Below are positions 1-7,893 of a stretch of 64,000 bases of DNA, piece after piece (position 1 is the stretch's first letter; each line of letters begins with the position of its first letter). The notes below the pieces were generated by a model. The model was not told where the DNA came from. It did not search any database and was given only the letters and a program-made list of their open reading frames with translations. A program made the translations under genes and the position numbers. The DNA is from an uncultured Lachnospiraceae bacterium. GTDB lineage: Bacteria > Bacillota > Clostridia > Lachnospirales > Lachnospiraceae. The stretch spans positions 186,001 through 250,000 of the forward strand of contig CAJOMN010000001.1 of NCBI GenBank assembly GCA_905235745.1, given 5' to 3'.

Positions 1-368
1 GCATGTTGGAAGAGGTTCTCTATATCTACATTGTCTTCAAGTGTTTGTCGGCCTGCTTCAGTTAATTCCTTAGTTTTAGGATCAATATGTCCATACGTGA
101 AGGCTTCTGTACGTAATATAGACCTTACCAGGCTTCGATCTATTCCAGTCAATGCACTAATTCCATTTGAGTTCGTTATTCCCGCATCAGCCAGTCTTAG
201 TACAAGCAATTCAACGCTATCATACTCATCGATAATGTACTCTTTAACATCGGCTTCTATGATAGAGACTGGGCACATAAAACTATGAAATATTTCTATT
301 TCATTGTTTTTTACTAATTCGGGACAGCATGTTTTAAACAGAGCAAGTTCATCCGTTTTGTTTTTCAT
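1..368 (-). CDS. Winged-helix-like protein, 3' end cut by window edge
   Basis: Reading leftward from an ATG at 366-368, an open frame of 122 codons runs off the window. It starts 2 nt after the helicase stop codon, so it is almost certainly the last visible gene of that operon. The first 40 residues are hydrophilic with a Cys pair (TCCPELV). Residues 48-100 (LLVLRLADAGITNSNGISAL, then a basic helix and a short beta-wing-like segment) resemble a winged helix-turn-helix DNA-binding domain. No catalytic motif is visible in the part present. The fold is inferred from the helix pattern only, and the missing C-terminus could carry the effector domain. Confidence 0.6.
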   Translation of the reverse strand, partial: MKNKTDELALFKTCCPELVKNNEIEIFHSFMCPVSIIEADVKEYIIDEYDSVELLVLRLADAGITNSNGISALTGIDRSLVRSILRTEAFTYGHIDPKTKELTEAGRQTLEDNVDIENLFQH

Positions 369-370
369 TT

Positions 371-3300
371 CTAGACCAATCCTTTAAGAAACTCGCCGGA
401 ATCGTAAATCTCACCTTTTCCGTTTTGTGCCTGTAATACCACTTTCCTGATAAACTCAGAGAATTTCTTCTCGCTTTGATTCGGTATTGGTTCTCCGGTA
501 ATCTCATCAATTCTTTCATACTCACAAGATGTCAGATAATCAAAATCCCCAATTATGACAAGCTGTATCTGACATCTGGTAAATGCAACATTTAAACGTC
601 TAAGCTCTTTTAAGAATCCCACTCGTGCTCTTGTCGGAGGAACTCTTCGCGGATCAGCACTCCTTGTGCAACTATATATTATCAACGGACGCTCCTGCCC
701 CTGAAAACTGTCAAGCGAAGCGACTATGCTACTTACGTTCTCCGGACTATATCCGAGCTTTGCCTCTTTTATCTTCTTTCTTATAAGTCTAACCTGTTTC
801 CCATAAGCAGAAATAATACCAACTCGAGGAGAAAACTCTCCACCTTCACTTGTTTTAAACACTTCGGAAGATATAGATTTAATTATCCTCGTTGATATAT
901 CAGCTTCAAGTTCATTTGAATATCCTCCACCCTGTTCCGCCTTTTCAAATCTTCTGTTTTCCTTACTTGTTGATATTAGAATTAATGGAGATTCTGTTCC
1001 TTTTATAATGGGGCTCCACTTACCCATATCGTATCTCGCATGATAATTGCCGTTATAAAACCACTCCGATATAACATCCGATATATTAGAAGGCATCCGA
1101 AACTGTTCATCTAATCTCGTTAAATTGGGAGTGTTCTCATCAAGCTTCTCAAATCTAGTAAACAGGTATTCGAAGAAGCTTTCTTCTAGCAGTTTTGTTT
1201 TGATTCCGTCATCATTACATAGCTTAACTACGGTTTCATTAGCAATTGGCGGGATCTGCAGATGGTCTCCAAGCATCAATGTCTTCGGTGCCCTCGTCAT
1301 AGGAACAATTGCATTATGAATCTGAATCTGACCACTCTCATCAATGATTGAAACATCAAAATCAAGATTACTAAATTGAGATCTTGTGTTTATACCAATA
1401 CATGTTGCGCCCACAATATTCGCATTCTGAATAAGAAGATTTGTTACAATTTCAGTACGATGCTTTTGGATGGAAATCTCCCAATCGTCCAATGCTTTAT
1501 TTACTTTATCAAGTTTCTCCTTAATGGCTAATAATTTCTCTTTATACTCATCAAGCAACTCTATAGGATCTGATTCAGGATCAATCATTCCACTTGTAGT
1601 CAAATACTCCGTTGTAAAAGGCCCTTCAAGATTAACCGCAAAAGAATACTTACCACATTTATCCATCATTTCTCTGTAGTCGTTCTTGGAAGCGACATAA
1701 TCCTGCCGATTAAAAAACTTATATAGTATATCAGCTTGATTATTGTAATCTTCTACTGCTTTGATAAGATCATCTGCCTGTATACTAAGTTGATTTATGA
1801 CTGAATTAAGCTCATTTTCAATTTTTTTTGTGACGCGCTTGAAAAGAATCCTCTCGATTCCAGTTTTCTTAGACAGCGACATCTTCGATATTTCCATATG
1901 GATTTTTGAAAGATTTGTTTTCCAATATTCGGTATATCTTGTTTGGACAGCGGCTTTTAATGAGTTTACATGCTCATATCTGGTCTTTAAATCCTCCGAA
2001 TACTTATTAAGGGCCTCTCTAGATGATACCAGCTTTTCAAAATCCGGTTTTACTGAGTCCAAAAAAGACAACCGTTCATCAACAGCAGATAAATCATGTA
2101 TAATCCATTGTTTGTTATCTTCAATCTTTTTTTTGTATTTCTCCGCAGCTTGTATTACTTGTTTTTCGGGGGCATATTGCTTACAATTATCCTGTATCTT
2201 CTCGATATCACCAATTCTGATTATTCGCGCATCTTTATCGCGACCAACTCTCTCTAGAACATTATCAACGGCTGAGTTATTCTGTGAAGATACAAGAACA
2301 CGTTTTCCATGTCTTATAAAGTACTTTACCCAATTGACTATAACTGTCGTTTTTCCTGTCCCAGGCGGCCCCAGTACAAGCTGAATATCCTTCGTTTTAA
2401 TGCCTCGCTCTATCGCTTCCATCTGTGAGGCATTAGGTCTGTGCTCAAGTTTTGATAGTTCTTCTTTAAACTCATCCCATCCTGGCGCGTCTTCTTCATC
2501 AGTGTCCGGACGCCCTTTCTTGCCAAACAGTCGATACATATATTTTGAATCAACTGTCCCGTTCTCAATACCTTGAACAACGCGTTCTCGAACACGCTTT
2601 TGTGTATCATTTACCTGTAAGTAGATGTGACCATTATTGGCAACAAGAATATCATTATCAAACTGTTCAATAATGTCTATTGTAAATGCTGTCCCATTTT
2701 CATCCTCAATCCGGTCTGATATTACACCTTTAAGTTTTCTATTCAGATCCTGGTTTATTCTCTCGCTTGTTTCAATAGCAACGCGATTACCGAGTTGGTA
2801 AAGCTCATTATCCGGGTCAAACGATGTTGAATAAAAACAGTATGTTTTCTTTCTAGCAGAACTTTTTACAAACTTATATGAATCATAGTTGATATAGTTT
2901 TCTCTATAGGCATCTAACTGTTCTGCCAGATCCTCATAATGTGTGAAATTCTTAATTGGTTGAATGATTTCCTTGTAGAACTTGTTATCAACTGTATAGT
3001 TGTTTATTTTTTCTGTGCTAAAGAAGTATTCATCTATCCCGTCACACAATTCTCTTAATCCTGAGGGAGACATTCCCCAATCTGTGGAAGTCCGTACGAG
3101 GGATGAATGTTTATACCCATCGGCAACAATAGATACTCCACCCCGAAGTATCATTAGTAAAACGCCTTGATTGTACATGTATTTCTTCTGTGTCTGGAAT
3201 TCTTTTGATGAGAAGATTCGTGTTATAGCAAAATTGTAGTTTTCAGATAGTTTAACATTAAACTTGTAGTTTCCAGTCATCATGACGTAGTAATCTCTGT

Positions 3301-3475
3301 CTTCTCGAACAATATGATTACATACGGTTATATATTCAGACCGGATTATCTCATTAACAAAACCGTCCCTTATTTCAGGATAATCCGAAGCAACTCTGCT
3401 CCCCATGTAGAAACAGAGTTCCTCGTTGATTTCATAGTAGTTAAGTGGCCGTAAATTAAGCGTTTTATTCTGCAT
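371..3475 (-). CDS. UPF1/DNA2-like superfamily 1 helicase
   Basis: A 1034-residue protein. The N-terminal 340 residues match nothing I recognise. An SF1 helicase core follows: Walker A GPPGTGKTT near residue 370, the Q/Ia-like segment VLVSSQNNSAVDNVLERVG, a long helical and probably coiled-coil insertion at about 450-690, Walker B as IIDESGQ near 712, motif III GDHLQIPP, motif V SFQGQERPLIIYS near 925 and motif VI LNVAFTR near 962. This is the UPF1/IGHMBP2/DNA2 clade, whose members unwind RNA or DNA with ATP. No nuclease motif is evident. GAGGAG lies just before the ATG. The start overlaps the end of the 53-codon gene and the stop abuts the winged-helix gene, so all are likely co-translated. 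The role is unknown; the neighbouring kinases suggest a regulated stress or antiphage function. Confidence 0.88.
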   Translation of the reverse strand: MQNKTLNLRPLNYYEINEELCFYMGSRVASDYPEIRDGFVNEIIRSEYITVCNHIVREDRDYYVMMTGNYKFNVKLSENYNFAITRIFSSKEFQTQKKYMYNQGVLLMILRGGVSIVADGYKHSSLVRTSTDWGMSPSGLRELCDGIDEYFFSTEKINNYTVDNKFYKEIIQPIKNFTHYEDLAEQLDAYRENYINYDSYKFVKSSARKKTYCFYSTSFDPDNELYQLGNRVAIETSERINQDLNRKLKGVISDRIEDENGTAFTIDIIEQFDNDILVANNGHIYLQVNDTQKRVRERVVQGIENGTVDSKYMYRLFGKKGRPDTDEEDAPGWDEFKEELSKLEHRPNASQMEAIERGIKTKDIQLVLGPPGTGKTTVIVNWVKYFIRHGKRVLVSSQNNSAVDNVLERVGRDKDARIIRIGDIEKIQDNCKQYAPEKQVIQAAEKYKKKIEDNKQWIIHDLSAVDERLSFLDSVKPDFEKLVSSREALNKYSEDLKTRYEHVNSLKAAVQTRYTEYWKTNLSKIHMEISKMSLSKKTGIERILFKRVTKKIENELNSVINQLSIQADDLIKAVEDYNNQADILYKFFNRQDYVASKNDYREMMDKCGKYSFAVNLEGPFTTEYLTTSGMIDPESDPIELLDEYKEKLLAIKEKLDKVNKALDDWEISIQKHRTEIVTNLLIQNANIVGATCIGINTRSQFSNLDFDVSIIDESGQIQIHNAIVPMTRAPKTLMLGDHLQIPPIANETVVKLCNDDGIKTKLLEESFFEYLFTRFEKLDENTPNLTRLDEQFRMPSNISDVISEWFYNGNYHARYDMGKWSPIIKGTESPLILISTSKENRRFEKAEQGGGYSNELEADISTRIIKSISSEVFKTSEGGEFSPRVGIISAYGKQVRLIRKKIKEAKLGYSPENVSSIVASLDSFQGQERPLIIYSCTRSADPRRVPPTRARVGFLKELRRLNVAFTRCQIQLVIIGDFDYLTSCEYERIDEITGEPIPNQSEKKFSEFIRKVVLQAQNGKGEIYDSGEFLKGLV

Positions 3476-3626
3476 ACGGACTCCTCAATAGTTGTTCTTT
3501 TGTTTGAACATCATATTGAACAGTGATGACAATATCTTCTTCCTCTGATAATCCAAGAATCTGCTTGTCAATATCATCTAAGACAATTTGGCTATTATCT
3601 TCTGTTTTCACTTCTGTATTTTCCAT
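3465..3626 (-). CDS. Small acidic protein between kinase and helicase
   Basis: A 53-codon frame from ATG 3624-3626 to TAA 3465-3467. It is preceded by AGAGGT nine bases upstream and overlaps the kinase gene by 32 nt and the helicase gene by 11 nt, the nested arrangement of a translationally coupled operon. The product begins MENTEVKTED and is rich in Asp and Glu, with a predicted amphipathic middle (QIVLDDIDKQILGLSEEED) and a short beta-like tail. There is no Cys, signal peptide or membrane segment. I recognise no family. It could be an adaptor, a kinase substrate or an antitoxin-like partner. Support is the ribosome-binding site plus perfect packing between two genes. Confidence 0.62.
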   Translation of the reverse strand: MENTEVKTEDNSQIVLDDIDKQILGLSEEEDIVITVQYDVQTKEQLLRSPYAE

Positions 3627-4488
3627 TGACTTTACCTCTATTATGAGCTCGATACACCATTTTTAATGCTTCGTATAGTTCTTTAGCATTCATATAACGG
3701 TCAGCCGGTTTTAATGATAATGCTTTTTCAAGTAGTTTCCCCAGTTCCGGATAATAGTCTAAGCCCACTCTCGAAATATCCTTCTTTTCCTCCCATTTTC
3801 CCCCCGTCTGATCCGGAATCAAATCCACACCATATCTCAATGGAGTAATATTGAATAGTTCAAGGCCTATCTGTGCAAGCGCAAACACATCCGATGATTG
3901 AATAACAAAATTAGTATTTGCTCCTCTTATCTGTTCTGGCGCCATATATTTTTCTGTACCAACACCCTTGTTGGTCATTCCGGGACCACTAATTCCATAG
4001 TCTAAAACATATACTTCATTTCTTCGATTTATAACTATGTTTTCCGGCTTTAAATCCTTATGAACAAATCCTTTCAAGCTATGGATATAAGAAACGGCTT
4101 TTACTATATTCATAAGTAGTTCGTACTGGTCCTTATACCACTTTTCTTCATTTTCATTCACTCCATGCGAATCATTAAGACGATCTCGGAGAGTTTTTCC
4201 TTCTATATTCTGCATCTCAATGACTATTGAAGATATCTTATTTTCAATATGATAACTATATATAGAGGGTATATATTCTGTGTATTGCTCTAAGGCAATT
4301 TGGTTGTTTATTTCTTCTAGAATACGACGTTTTTCCTCTTGGCTCTGATATTTTTGAATCTTTAAGACAACTCGTCTTTTCAACAAATCATCTATAGCAA
4401 CACATACTCTTGTTCCTGTGGCATCGTTTCTATGCAAATCACGTTCTATTGTAAAGCTCCTGTCATAAGAATAATTAATCTTCTCCAT
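3595..4488 (-). CDS. Hanks-type serine/threonine protein kinase (soluble)
   Basis: A 297-residue kinase domain with no membrane segment or extracellular part, unlike PrkC-type kinases. Visible elements: the VAIK-like Lys in VVLKIQK (K43), an alphaC Glu in ILEEI, catalytic loop HKDLKPEN (143-150), the metal-binding segment as DYG instead of DFG (163-165), activation-segment GTEKYMAPEQI and the SSDVFAL helix. The glycine-rich loop is poor (RNDATGTRV), but all phosphotransfer residues are present, so it should be active. Its start lies inside the end of the upstream pseudokinase gene (14-nt overlap, GAAGGAAT before the ATG). Substrates are probably its operon partners; this is inference. Confidence 0.9.
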   Translation of the reverse strand: MEKINYSYDRSFTIERDLHRNDATGTRVCVAIDDLLKRRVVLKIQKYQSQEEKRRILEEINNQIALEQYTEYIPSIYSYHIENKISSIVIEMQNIEGKTLRDRLNDSHGVNENEEKWYKDQYELLMNIVKAVSYIHSLKGFVHKDLKPENIVINRRNEVYVLDYGISGPGMTNKGVGTEKYMAPEQIRGANTNFVIQSSDVFALAQIGLELFNITPLRYGVDLIPDQTGGKWEEKKDISRVGLDYYPELGKLLEKALSLKPADRYMNAKELYEALKMVYRAHNRGKVNGKYRSENRR

Positions 4489-5776
4489 TTACCAATTCCT
4501 TCTTTAGCATTTCGTCAAACTCTCTTATGCTTGGTATCTGCTTTAGGGAAGCCGCCTGTGTAATGCGATCTAACTCGTCAATAAAATCATCCGAATAATA
4601 ATCATATAATGCTGATGTGTCGATGATGCCGGTTTTCTCTACCGTTGGATCCAAGCTTGATACCATAATAACTGCTAATGAATACACGTCCCCTGCTTCC
4701 CAATCATTTCCATCATATTCTCCGTCGCTTCTCAGTAGTGGGTGAGTATATATATTTTTTGATGCCGCTTGAGACACCCATGAGTATACGGTTTCCATGT
4801 TTTTTTCTGAATAATCAATCTTTGCCATTTCAAAACAACCGATTTTTGCTTCATATCCATCATCAAATGAAGTAACAAATATGCATGTCGGGCGGATTCC
4901 CCTATGATGAATACTAATCTTAGAAGAAGCTAGGTTGCTCAACCCATTAGTGATCTGTTCAATAATATCAAGCAATTCATATGGCTTAAGCTTTTCTGCT
5001 ATTTCGTCAAGAGTTCTTGTGTTTTCCTGAATCTCATATTTTAAATACTTAAGGTCACAGTACCTGCTTGTTCTTAACTCATCTCCTTTGATTATACTGT
5101 TTGATCCTCTCATATTCTTAAAGAACATCTGGGCTTCCATATCTCTATCATTAAATACCGTACGATCATCAGTATTAAGAAAAGGTCTTATATATGCGTA
5201 TGTTGAGATATTATCGTTTTTCTTTCGAACGATATATTTATAATCTCCTTCTATTGATTCATATGGCCTCTTCTCTATCTTATTTATTACTTCATATTCT
5301 CCAAAGGGAAGCATTGTTGGTTCAATCATCTTCGAATTGACCCTAAAAAGCTTCGCTAAAGAATCATATAGCTTAATCGTTAAGTGGCAAGCCATTTCAA
5401 CATTGGCATGTCTGTCTGTGATCTCATACTTTCTTACTCCCGATACCTCTTTGGAGATGTGTACAATTTCGTTGGCTTCTTTTTTTAATTCGTAGAACGG
5501 ATTGATATCCTTTCTTTCAACCCATAATCCGGGGATTCTTTTACATTCTCGCATTGTTGCTGATAATGTATCTGGAAGTTCTGTATTTCCGGCATCCAAA
5601 TATAATCCTGTAAATAGTATCTCCATAGCCTGCCTAATGTTTACTAAACACGTATCGGGATCAATACGTGTTGCCATTTCTGCTGCAATACACATACTGT
5701 GCAGTTCTTTCCATGCCCCAAAAACTTGACTCCTATTATTAGGCATCTTTACTTCTATCAAAAAATCGAAAAACAT
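4475..5776 (-). CDS. DUF4145/HEPN-like domain fused to a pseudokinase
   Basis: I take the ATG at 5774-5776, which has GGAG upstream, rather than an in-frame TTG seven codons earlier. The N-terminal 145 residues are helical and resemble the DUF4145 (HEPN-related) domain often joined to restriction or helicase proteins (IRQAMEILFTGLYLD, EANEIVHISKEV). Residues 155-430 look like a protein kinase fold that has lost catalysis: the HRD loop is HHRGIRPTC (290-298), DFG is replaced by GCFE (313-316), and the activation segment lacks APE, while the GDVYSLAVIMVSSL helix is kept. It is likely a regulatory or scaffold partner of the active kinase encoded next. First gene of the operon. Confidence 0.7.
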   Translation of the reverse strand: MFFDFLIEVKMPNNRSQVFGAWKELHSMCIAAEMATRIDPDTCLVNIRQAMEILFTGLYLDAGNTELPDTLSATMRECKRIPGLWVERKDINPFYELKKEANEIVHISKEVSGVRKYEITDRHANVEMACHLTIKLYDSLAKLFRVNSKMIEPTMLPFGEYEVINKIEKRPYESIEGDYKYIVRKKNDNISTYAYIRPFLNTDDRTVFNDRDMEAQMFFKNMRGSNSIIKGDELRTSRYCDLKYLKYEIQENTRTLDEIAEKLKPYELLDIIEQITNGLSNLASSKISIHHRGIRPTCIFVTSFDDGYEAKIGCFEMAKIDYSEKNMETVYSWVSQAASKNIYTHPLLRSDGEYDGNDWEAGDVYSLAVIMVSSLDPTVEKTGIIDTSALYDYYSDDFIDELDRITQAASLKQIPSIREFDEMLKKELVNGED

Positions 5777-5971
5777 CGTGTATTCTCTCCGTTCCAATCA
5801 TTATAAGATACACTTGTTTTTCTATCAATATGCTTCTCATTTCTGCTAGATATTTGTAAGTAGTAGATGATAATACATCAGAATTTTGGGAGACAACATA
5901 AACCATTAGTTTATAAAAAAGAAGCCTCTCATTTAAGAAAGACTTCCTCTCGTCACCATCTGTCGCGGATT
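5777..5971. promoter_or_regulatory. Intergenic region likely holding the kinase/helicase operon promoter
   Basis: A 195-nt A+T-rich gap between the DUF4145-pseudokinase start and the stop of the upstream lipoprotein gene. All genes from 5776 to 1 are packed without gaps, so their promoter must lie here or further upstream. I see no clean pair of consensus hexamers. A weak minus-strand open frame through the gap (GTG start near 5975) has no ribosome-binding site and I do not call it a gene. Confidence 0.3.
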
Positions 5972-6883
5972 TCACTCATATCTCCCTTTTCTATGTATCA
6001 CACCATCTGTAAGATTGGTTATGACATCGGGAGCGTTGATCTTTATCTGGGCATCATCGCCGTCTATGGTCATCTCAACGGTATATACAAATCCATCCAC
6101 GGGAACCCAACCTTCGCCTGGGGAGTCGATCTCACAATGATCGAAGGTTATGAGAACCGTATTGTCGCCGGTTATCTTGTATGTACCGGTATCATTGTTC
6201 CGGTATCCGAAACAGTTTGCAGATCCGTCCCGTCCAAGATCTATCCTATAACTGGTCGCCCAGTCATTGTACTCATCATATCCCTCCGTGTACCATATAC
6301 CTGAAGCAAGAGTTCCAAGGTCTTCTACACCCATTATCTCATGGTTCAGTTTTCTGTAATCGTCGTCAAAATCGTCCCAATAATACTCGTCTGCTTCCTC
6401 AAGTGTATCTCCCATACGGACAAATAATGTATCTTTCTCACCGAAAGATAAAACAAACACAGTCTCAAAGCCGTCATGGCTTCCATCAAACACAGCGGTA
6501 TAGTCCTCACCATGATATTCAAAACCGGCTTCCGGATCATCCACTACACCCCTGTCTTCAACAAAAACCTCATATTTGTTCTCGGAAATCTTTTTGACCT
6601 CTGCTATCTTCGCATCCGGCAGGATATCGGAACCGAACCATCCTCTTGTTATGGTAGTTCCCTCAAATTGCTCGAAGACTCCGCCGTCATTACCCCATAC
6701 TCCTGCTATTTTATCCGTAAATTCCTGTACGGGATCTATATCCTCTACATTATCTTCCGGTGCTTCCGTTGGCGTAGATGTAACCGTCTCATTTACTGTA
6801 TTATTATTCGAAAAGCTTTGATTTGCAGTACATCCAGCCAAAAAAAGCGACATAGATACCAGTATTACTGTAAGCTTATTCAT
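5972..6883 (-). CDS. Secreted lipoprotein with two lipocalin-like repeats
   Basis: A 303-residue protein starting at ATG 6883 (AGGGGG seven bases upstream; an earlier in-frame GTG is too close to that site). The signal peptide ends in lipobox LAGC, so the mature protein is lipid-anchored outside the membrane. A Thr/Asn/Pro-rich linker follows. Two similar segments then open with a G-[VI]-W motif (KIAGVWGNDGG and LASGIWYTEGYDE) and are predicted all-beta, the pattern of small lipocalin-like lipoproteins of Clostridia. The protein is very acidic. No catalytic residues are recognisable. It may pair with the short ORF upstream, whose stop overlaps this region. Confidence 0.75.
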   Translation of the reverse strand: MNKLTVILVSMSLFLAGCTANQSFSNNNTVNETVTSTPTEAPEDNVEDIDPVQEFTDKIAGVWGNDGGVFEQFEGTTITRGWFGSDILPDAKIAEVKKISENKYEVFVEDRGVVDDPEAGFEYHGEDYTAVFDGSHDGFETVFVLSFGEKDTLFVRMGDTLEEADEYYWDDFDDDYRKLNHEIMGVEDLGTLASGIWYTEGYDEYNDWATSYRIDLGRDGSANCFGYRNNDTGTYKITGDNTVLITFDHCEIDSPGEGWVPVDGFVYTVEMTIDGDDAQIKINAPDVITNLTDGVIHRKGRYE

Positions 6884-6885
6884 CT

Positions 6886-7032
6886 TCACGCCCCCTCTTC
6901 ATATCCTGCATCAAGCACATCTATTACCCTCTTCTTTCTTGCTGCGATCATGTATATCAGAATAGCTGCCGCATCATCGATCATTTCTCCCTCTTGTATT
7001 CCATGTTTACCTTCTGAGCTGCTGTAAAACAT
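6886..7032 (-). CDS. Possible 48-residue ORF upstream of the lipoprotein
   Basis: An ATG at 7030-7032 opens a 48-codon frame ending in a TGA just before the lipoprotein start. The product begins MFYSSSEGKHG and contains a hydrophobic helix (AAAILIYMIAARKKR) that could be a short membrane segment with a basic stop. No good ribosome-binding site precedes it, and a second frame with coding-like content overlaps its beginning. It could be a remnant or chance. Low confidence. Confidence 0.28.
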   Translation of the reverse strand: MFYSSSEGKHGIQEGEMIDDAAAILIYMIAARKKRVIDVLDAGYEEGA

Positions 7033-7108
7033 ATTCTACGCGCCTTATAGCCTCATCCACCTGTGCCCTGGCATTGTTAATCTTGGACTGAACATAAAAG
7101 TCAGCAAT

Positions 7109-7462
7109 TCAAAGATATTCATTCCAGCAGTCGTTATAATCTTCGACCGTTTTGATTCCAAAGAGCGTATAAATAACATCCCTTCGCGTATCTAATATCC
7201 GAATGATTTTTACAAAATCGCCATCCACACGATAAAATGCATAATTCTTGTGTGTAACAAGATATGCATAATCAGTATCGATACCGTATTTTCTGAACAT
7301 CTCCATACTTCCGGAATCGGGATACTCCTCAAGAATCCTCAGATCAGAAAAAATGCCCCTAAGAATCTTTTTCTCGAGCGCTTCACCGTAATTGGTGTCC
7401 AGATCCTCTTTTAAGATCTCCAAATCGTTTAAAGCTTCGGGAGACAGATCGATCTTCTTCAT
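7109..7462 (-). CDS. ParE/RelE-family toxin
   Basis: A 117-residue basic protein with the ParE/RelE pattern: an N-terminal beta-strand (KKIDLSPEALNDLEILKEDL), two helices, then the strand YAFYRVDGDFVKIIRILDTRRD, where the family has its conserved Tyr/Arg surface. Members either cleave mRNA on the ribosome (RelE) or poison gyrase (ParE); the sequence alone does not decide. It overlaps the upstream antitoxin gene by 4 nt (ATGA), the usual antitoxin-first order. The same frame stays open for 33 codons beyond the TGA; see findings. Confidence 0.85.
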   Translation of the reverse strand: MKKIDLSPEALNDLEILKEDLDTNYGEALEKKILRGIFSDLRILEEYPDSGSMEMFRKYGIDTDYAYLVTHKNYAFYRVDGDFVKIIRILDTRRDVIYTLFGIKTVEDYNDCWNEYL

Positions 7463-7704
7463 AATCCAAGTCTTTCTTCAGCATCATCAATAGAGATCCA
7501 ACCGTCCCTGCGGGCGGATTGTTCACCTTTTTCCAACTCTGAGAATAATCCTTTAAGAGCCTTCAGCTCATCCAGTTCATGGATGTCCACTATTGCATAA
7601 TCACCTCTCCCGTTCTTTGTCAGATAAACCGGGCTGCCGTATTTAACCTGACTGAGAACATTCTTATAATTTCTTAGATCGGATACGGGAACGATATTAG
7701 GCAT
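7459..7704 (-). CDS. Phd/YefM-family antitoxin
   Basis: An 81-residue protein. ATG 7702-7704 has a textbook AAGGAGGT site, so I choose it over a longer in-frame start at 7749. The N-terminal half (IVPVSDLRNY, SPVYLTKNGRGDYAIV) is the Phd/YefM DNA-binding fold that represses its own promoter. The C-terminal half is a charged helix that would mask the toxin. It is directly upstream of and coupled to the ParE/RelE-type toxin gene. Such pairs maintain plasmids or islands or act under stress; here the pair lies in the A+T-rich accessory region. Confidence 0.88.
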   Translation of the reverse strand: MPNIVPVSDLRNYKNVLSQVKYGSPVYLTKNGRGDYAIVDIHELDELKALKGLFSELEKGEQSARRDGWISIDDAEERLGL

Positions 7705-7893
7705 AAGCAACCTCCTTGCGTCTACTGATTTTCCGGTTGATAATATCATAACATTTTACGATTAATATGTCACGTAATTTGGCACATAATTATATTTATA
7801 AATGCGATTTTCAGAGGGATTTAGTTTCGCATTCTTAAGTAAGTATACCAACAAGAAAGCCACAGACAGATCCATGTCTGTTGCCAAGATCTC

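Noticed and set aside
5739-5975. 78-codon minus-strand frame between the lipoprotein gene and the pseudokinase gene
   Set aside because: GTG start without ribosome-binding site, no recognisable features, overlaps the true start of the next gene; probably chance.
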